DNA of 8,557 nucleotides from contig DASQNF010000076.1 in NCBI GenBank assembly GCA_035645115.1, positions 1-8,557 of the forward strand. Direction: 5' to 3'. Each line of letters starts with the position of its first letter. Position 1 is the first letter of the stretch. The DNA comes from JACVRW01 sp035645115 (GTDB taxonomy: Bacteria > Actinomycetota > Thermoleophilia > Solirubrobacterales > Thermoleophilaceae). Of this stretch, positions 5,731 to 8,557 are shown one piece after another. The position numbers and the translations under genes were made by a program. The notes under the pieces are model-generated. The model was not told the DNA's origin, did not search any database, and saw only the letters and a program-made list of their open reading frames with translations.

Positions 5731-6625
5731 CGGCGATCCGCTCCCTCCAGTGGGCCAGGGCGTCCGCCACGGTACGGTCGAGGGGGATCTCGGGGGCCCA
5801 GCCACTTTCCGTGTGAAGGTGCTCCGCCGTGCCGCGCAGCTCGGTGACCTCGTCGTGGCGAACACGAGACGGATCGAGTTCAGCTCGCACCGGGATCCGG
5901 GCAGCCGCGCCCAGGATGGCGACGAGCTCCCGGACGCTCGTGGCCCTGCCACTGCAGACGTTGTAAGCCCCGGACTCGAGCTCCGCAGCCGCCGCTACGT
6001 ACGCGCGCACGACGTCACGCACGTCGGTGAAGTCTCGGGCCGAGTCTAGGTTTCCCATCCGCAGTCGCGCCTCCGGCTTGCCGGCGGCCTCGGCCTCGGC
6101 CACCTGGCGCGTGAGCGTCCCCACCACGTAGGCGTCCGACTGCCCCGGTCCGGCGTGGTTGAAGGCGCGCATGCGCACCACCTTCAGCCCGTGGGCATCC
6201 GCGTACTGACCGGCGAGAAGGTCGCTCGCCGCCTTCGACACTGCGTAGGGATTCAGGGGACGCAGCGGGGCGGACTCGTCGAGCGGCAGTCGCTCGGGCC
6301 GTCCGTAGATCTCTCCCGAGCTCGCCAGCACGACGGTGGCCTCGGACGCCTCCAGTCGCGCCGCCTCCAACAGGTTCACCGTCATCTCGAGGTTGGCGAG
6401 AATGGTGTCGCGCGGCTCCTGCCACGAGCGCCCCACCGAGGCCAGGGCCGCCAGGTGAAACACCCGCCTCGGGCGAGCCGACGCGAGGGCGCGGCGGACG
6501 GCGTCGGCATCGCGGAGATCGAGCTCGTTGCGTCTGGGAGCCACGGTGTCGGGGCCGAGCAGCTGTAGCAGGTGCTGCCCGGAGAAGCCGGCGCCTCCCG
6601 TTACAAACGCCCCCCCGCCTGTCAC
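5720..6625 (-). CDS. Extended SDR, GDP-6-deoxy-mannose reductase-like
   Basis: This 301-residue NAD(P)-dependent extended short-chain dehydrogenase has the Rossmann motif TGGAGFSG (9-16), ELDLRDAD (34-41), VFHLAALASV (55-64), ASSGEIYG (101-108) and the catalytic pair in NPYAVSKAA (Y127, K131). FNHAGPGQS (155-163), RMGNLDSARDFTDVRDVVRAY (189-209) and YNVCSG (221-226) are typical of the GDP-mannose 4,6-dehydratase / GDP-4-keto-6-deoxymannose reductase group. The length and the SSGEIYG form favour the reductase (making GDP-D-rhamnose) over the longer dehydratase, but a different NDP-sugar is possible. The GTG start at 6625 overlaps the upstream TGA as GTGA, and GGAGG stands almost directly before it, so translational coupling is likely. 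The next gene overlaps its 3' end by 11 nt. No separate GDP-mannose dehydratase is in the window to feed it. Confidence 0.9.
   Translation of the reverse strand: MTGGGAFVTGGAGFSGQHLLQLLGPDTVAPRRNELDLRDADAVRRALASARPRRVFHLAALASVGRSWQEPRDTILANLEMTVNLLEAARLEASEATVVLASSGEIYGRPERLPLDESAPLRPLNPYAVSKAASDLLAGQYADAHGLKVVRMRAFNHAGPGQSDAYVVGTLTRQVAEAEAAGKPEARLRMGNLDSARDFTDVRDVVRAYVAAAAELESGAYNVCSGRATSVRELVAILGAAARIPVRAELDPSRVRHDEVTELRGTAEHLHTESGWAPEIPLDRTVADALAHWRERIADAR
5741..5748 (-). promoter_or_regulatory. Strong ribosome binding site for the family 2 glycosyltransferase
   Basis: On the minus strand GGAGGGAG lies 10 nt before the ATG at 5730, inside the 3' end of the upstream SDR gene. It is the best-spaced Shine-Dalgarno-like site in the window and decides the start over longer in-frame options. 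Confidence 0.7.
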
Positions 6626-7593
6626 CCTCCGCGTGTCGCGAGCTCGTGGTCGCGCAGCCACTCGACCGTCCCCGCGAGCCCATCCCGCAGGTCCAACCGT
6701 GCCTCCCAGCCGAGCAGCCGGCGGGCTTTCTCCACCGAGGGCCAGCGTCGCTGCACATCGACCTCGAAGCTCTGCAGGTGCTCGAGCTCGAACGCAGAGG
6801 GATCCTCGCCGCACGCCTCCCAGATCAGTCGGGCGATCTCGGCCACACTGCGCTCCTCGGACGCCGAGATGTTGAAGTCCTCGTTTTCTCTCGCCGGGTT
6901 CGCCATCGCCGTGACGATCCCGTCGGCGATGTCGTCCACATGGGTGAGCGTCCGGGTCTGCTCCCCCGACCCGAAGATCGGAAGCGGGCGCTGTCCCGCG
7001 AGCACCTTGCGGATCAGGTCCGGCACCAGGTGGGCGATCCCCGGCTCTTCGTCCGGGAGCTCGCCCGGCCCATAGGCATTGAACGGGCGGCAGATCGTGA
7101 ACGGCAGGGCGTGCTCGTCGTGGAGGGCTCGGCAGTAGGTCTCGCCCGCGAGCTTCGAGAACCCGTAGGCGGAGTGGGGCGCGGGACAGCTCCAGATGTG
7201 GGCCTCGGTCGTCGGGAACTCGCTGGCGCGCTCGAAGACCATCGACGACGACACGTACACGAGCCGCTCGACTCGCTCCTCGAGCGCGGCACGGAAGACG
7301 GTGTTGAGGAGGCCGGTGTTGACCTCGAGCAGCGTGTGCGGCAGCCGATGGAAGTTCGCGATCCCGCCCACGATCGCCGCGAGGTGGATCACGTGCGAGC
7401 AGCCGGTGGCCGCCCTGCGCGCCTCGTCCGCGTCGAGGAGGTCGCCCACGTGCACCTCGCATGCCTCGCGCATCCAGCCGGGTGCAGGGCGCTGGTCGGA
7501 GACACGAACCTCCCAGGCAGCGTCGCGCACGAGCCGGCGGACCACCGCGCCGCCGATCGTTCCCGCGCCGCCCGTGACGAGTACACGACTCAC
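6622..7593 (-). CDS. NAD-dependent epimerase/dehydratase (extended SDR)
   Basis: The 323-residue protein starts VSRVLVTGGAGTIGG, the nucleotide-binding GxxGxxG (8-14), followed by HVGDLLDAD (48-56), HVIHLAAIVGGI (67-78), YVSSSMVFE (113-121), the catalytic pair in SAYGFSKLAGE (Y143, K147), CRPFNAYGPGE (168-178) and the substrate-side RTLTHVDDIADGI (214-226). It should epimerise or dehydrate an NDP-hexose in the cytoplasm. AAIVGGI recalls the GDP-fucose synthase and GDP-mannose 3,5-epimerase groups as well as GalE-like enzymes, so the exact substrate is open. The GTG at 7593 overlaps the TGA of the upstream dehydrogenase as GTGA and gives the canonical N-terminus. A 20-residue in-frame extension from 7653 is rejected because it is Arg-rich and overlaps the previous gene. 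Its own TGA overlaps the GTG of the next SDR, so three genes in a row are translationally chained. Confidence 0.93.
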   Translation of the reverse strand: MSRVLVTGGAGTIGGAVVRRLVRDAAWEVRVSDQRPAPGWMREACEVHVGDLLDADEARRAATGCSHVIHLAAIVGGIANFHRLPHTLLEVNTGLLNTVFRAALEERVERLVYVSSSMVFERASEFPTTEAHIWSCPAPHSAYGFSKLAGETYCRALHDEHALPFTICRPFNAYGPGELPDEEPGIAHLVPDLIRKVLAGQRPLPIFGSGEQTRTLTHVDDIADGIVTAMANPARENEDFNISASEERSVAEIARLIWEACGEDPSAFELEHLQSFEVDVQRRWPSVEKARRLLGWEARLDLRDGLAGTVEWLRDHELATRGG

Positions 7594-8557
7594 TCCGCGA
7601 TGGCGCGCTCGTGCACCACGCCGAACACGCGGCCGGCGCCTGTCACGTTCCACGGGTCCACCAGCAACGCCCCCTCCGGCAGGCGTTCGAGCAGCCCTTC
7701 GAAATCCGAGTGGTTCGTGGCCACCAACACGGCGTCCGCGCCTTCGAGCGCGGATTCGAGCGAGTCGGACTCCCGCGGGACGTGCGGGTCGTGGCGAGTG
7801 ACCTGGGCGAGCTCACGCTCCAGCATCCGCACCACCTTGTACGAGAGCGACTCGCGCGTGTCGTCCGAGTCGCGCTTGAAGGTGAGTCCGAGCACCGCGA
7901 TCTTGAGGCCGCGCAGCGAGCCGCCGAGCCGCGACTTGAGCCCCTTCACGAGGAAGACCGGCACCGTTTCGTGCACGCGTGAGACCGCCAGCAGCATGCC
8001 GGGCGCGTTCGAGCGTTCCTCGGAGAACGTGAAGTCCTTGCGCAGGCACGCTCCGGCCGTGAGGCCAGGGCTGGCGATCCCGCCGCGCGGGTAGTCGTGG
8101 TTGATCAGGTCGATCACGTCGAAGACGTTCGCCCCGTACTGCTCGCACTCCATCATCAGCAGGTTCGGCAGCGCGAACTGCGTGTAGCGGAGGATGTTGG
8201 TCCAGATCTTCGCGAGCTCGGCCTGTACAGGGGTCGTCGTCACGATCTCGGTGCCGAACACCTCGAAGAGCTCGGCCGCCTTCGCGTGCGATCCCGCGCC
8301 AACTCCGCCGATGATGCACGGCAGGGTCGCGATCTCGTCGAGGAAGTGATTCTCGGCGATTCGCTCCGGGACGTGGGCGAGGAACAGGTCCTCGCCGACC
8401 TTGAAGCGGCGCCGCTGCTCGATGTAGCCGGCCACCCACTCGGTGGTGCCGGGGGCGACCGTGGAGCGCAGGATCAGCGAGTGACCCTCGCGCAGGACGG
8501 GCAGCAGGTCGTCGACCACGCCGCGCACGTGCGAGATGTCGATCTCGATGTGCACGT
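7590..8557 (-). CDS. Nucleotide-sugar 6-dehydrogenase (UDP-Glc/GDP-Man DH family), 5' end outside window
   Basis: About 321 C-terminal residues are visible, numbered here from the GTG codon at 8555. The N-terminal part of the Rossmann NAD domain with GxGxxG lies off the right edge, since intact members have about 420-450 residues. Visible are LRSTVAPGTTE (29-39), HVPERIAENHFLDEI (61-75), IIGG (81-84), ELAKIWTNILRYTQFALPN (113-131), the catalytic cysteine C170 in SPGLTAGACLRKD (with K173 and D174), and the third-domain ending IAVLGLTFKRDSDDTRES (219-236) and LVDPWN (298-303). The enzyme oxidises the C6 alcohol of an NDP-sugar to a carboxylate using two NAD+. The motif spacing fits UDP-N-acetyl-hexosamine dehydrogenases (WbpA/WecC-like) at least as well as UDP-glucose dehydrogenase; this is inference. 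GTG at 8555 is probably an internal valine. Its TGA overlaps the GTG of the next gene. It would provide the uronic acid for the glycan or for the diamino-uronate route. Confidence 0.94.
   Translation of the reverse strand, partial: VHIEIDISHVRGVVDDLLPVLREGHSLILRSTVAPGTTEWVAGYIEQRRRFKVGEDLFLAHVPERIAENHFLDEIATLPCIIGGVGAGSHAKAAELFEVFGTEIVTTTPVQAELAKIWTNILRYTQFALPNLLMMECEQYGANVFDVIDLINHDYPRGGIASPGLTAGACLRKDFTFSEERSNAPGMLLAVSRVHETVPVFLVKGLKSRLGGSLRGLKIAVLGLTFKRDSDDTRESLSYKVVRMLERELAQVTRHDPHVPRESDSLESALEGADAVLVATNHSDFEGLLERLPEGALLVDPWNVTGAGRVFGVVHERAIAE

Noticed and set aside
5731..5952. N-terminal extension of the second family 2 glycosyltransferase
   Set aside because: It overlaps the SDR gene, has no domain, and a well-spaced ribosome site supports the ATG at 5730.
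6646..8094. Open frame of 482 codons on the plus strand opposite the epimerase and dehydrogenase
   Set aside because: It is antisense to two clear enzymes; its long stretch without stops follows from GC-rich codons on the other strand.
1..8557. Programmed frameshifting as an explanation of the broken oxidoreductase
   Set aside because: It would need three shifts in both directions in one gene, no slippery heptamer with a downstream structure is evident, and the deleted active-site segment would still be missing.

Overview
This is a densely coded, very GC-rich window (by eye about 70% G+C, not computed). The G/C-ending codons, GTG starts, 4-nt gene overlaps and scarcity of Shine-Dalgarno sites suggest a high-GC actinobacterial-type genome, possibly a Thermoleophilia-like lineage. 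That placement is inference; no taxonomic marker gene is present. All of the sequence is taken up by a surface-glycan locus (exopolysaccharide, capsule or cell-wall glycopolymer). No gene-free stretch exceeds about 25 bp, and I see no tRNA, rRNA, CRISPR array, insertion sequence or clear terminator.

Layout: (1) Minus strand, 1629 to 1: a family 2 glycosyltransferase followed, with an ATGA overlap, by a glycosyltransferase-like gene that runs off the left edge. (2) Plus strand, 1655 to 4699, divergent from unit 1 across only 25 bp: a family 4 glycosyltransferase, a DegT/DnrJ/EryC1-type sugar aminotransferase and a Gfo/Idh/MocA-type sugar oxidoreductase that is clearly broken by three single-base frameshifts and one internal deletion. 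(3) Minus strand, 8557 to 4696, convergent with unit 2: a nucleotide-sugar 6-dehydrogenase (5' end outside the window), an extended SDR epimerase/dehydratase, a second extended SDR resembling GDP-6-deoxy-mannose reductases, and a family 2 glycosyltransferase. These genes are chained by GTGA overlaps and one 11-nt overlap.

How the genes fit together: the dehydrogenase, oxidoreductase and aminotransferase are the classes used in Wbp/Wlb-type pathways to make UDP-2,3-diamino-uronic acids (6-oxidation, 3-oxidation, 3-transamination). The two SDR enzymes would supply further sugars, perhaps a 6-deoxyhexose. The four glycosyltransferases would assemble the repeat unit. No flippase, polymerase or ABC exporter lies in the window. 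The most notable points are the decayed oxidoreductase, which should leave the aminotransferase without a locally made 3-keto substrate; a perfect 24-nt palindrome inside a glycosyltransferase gene; and a CTAG that provides both stop codons of the convergent units. I found no convincing wholly new system.
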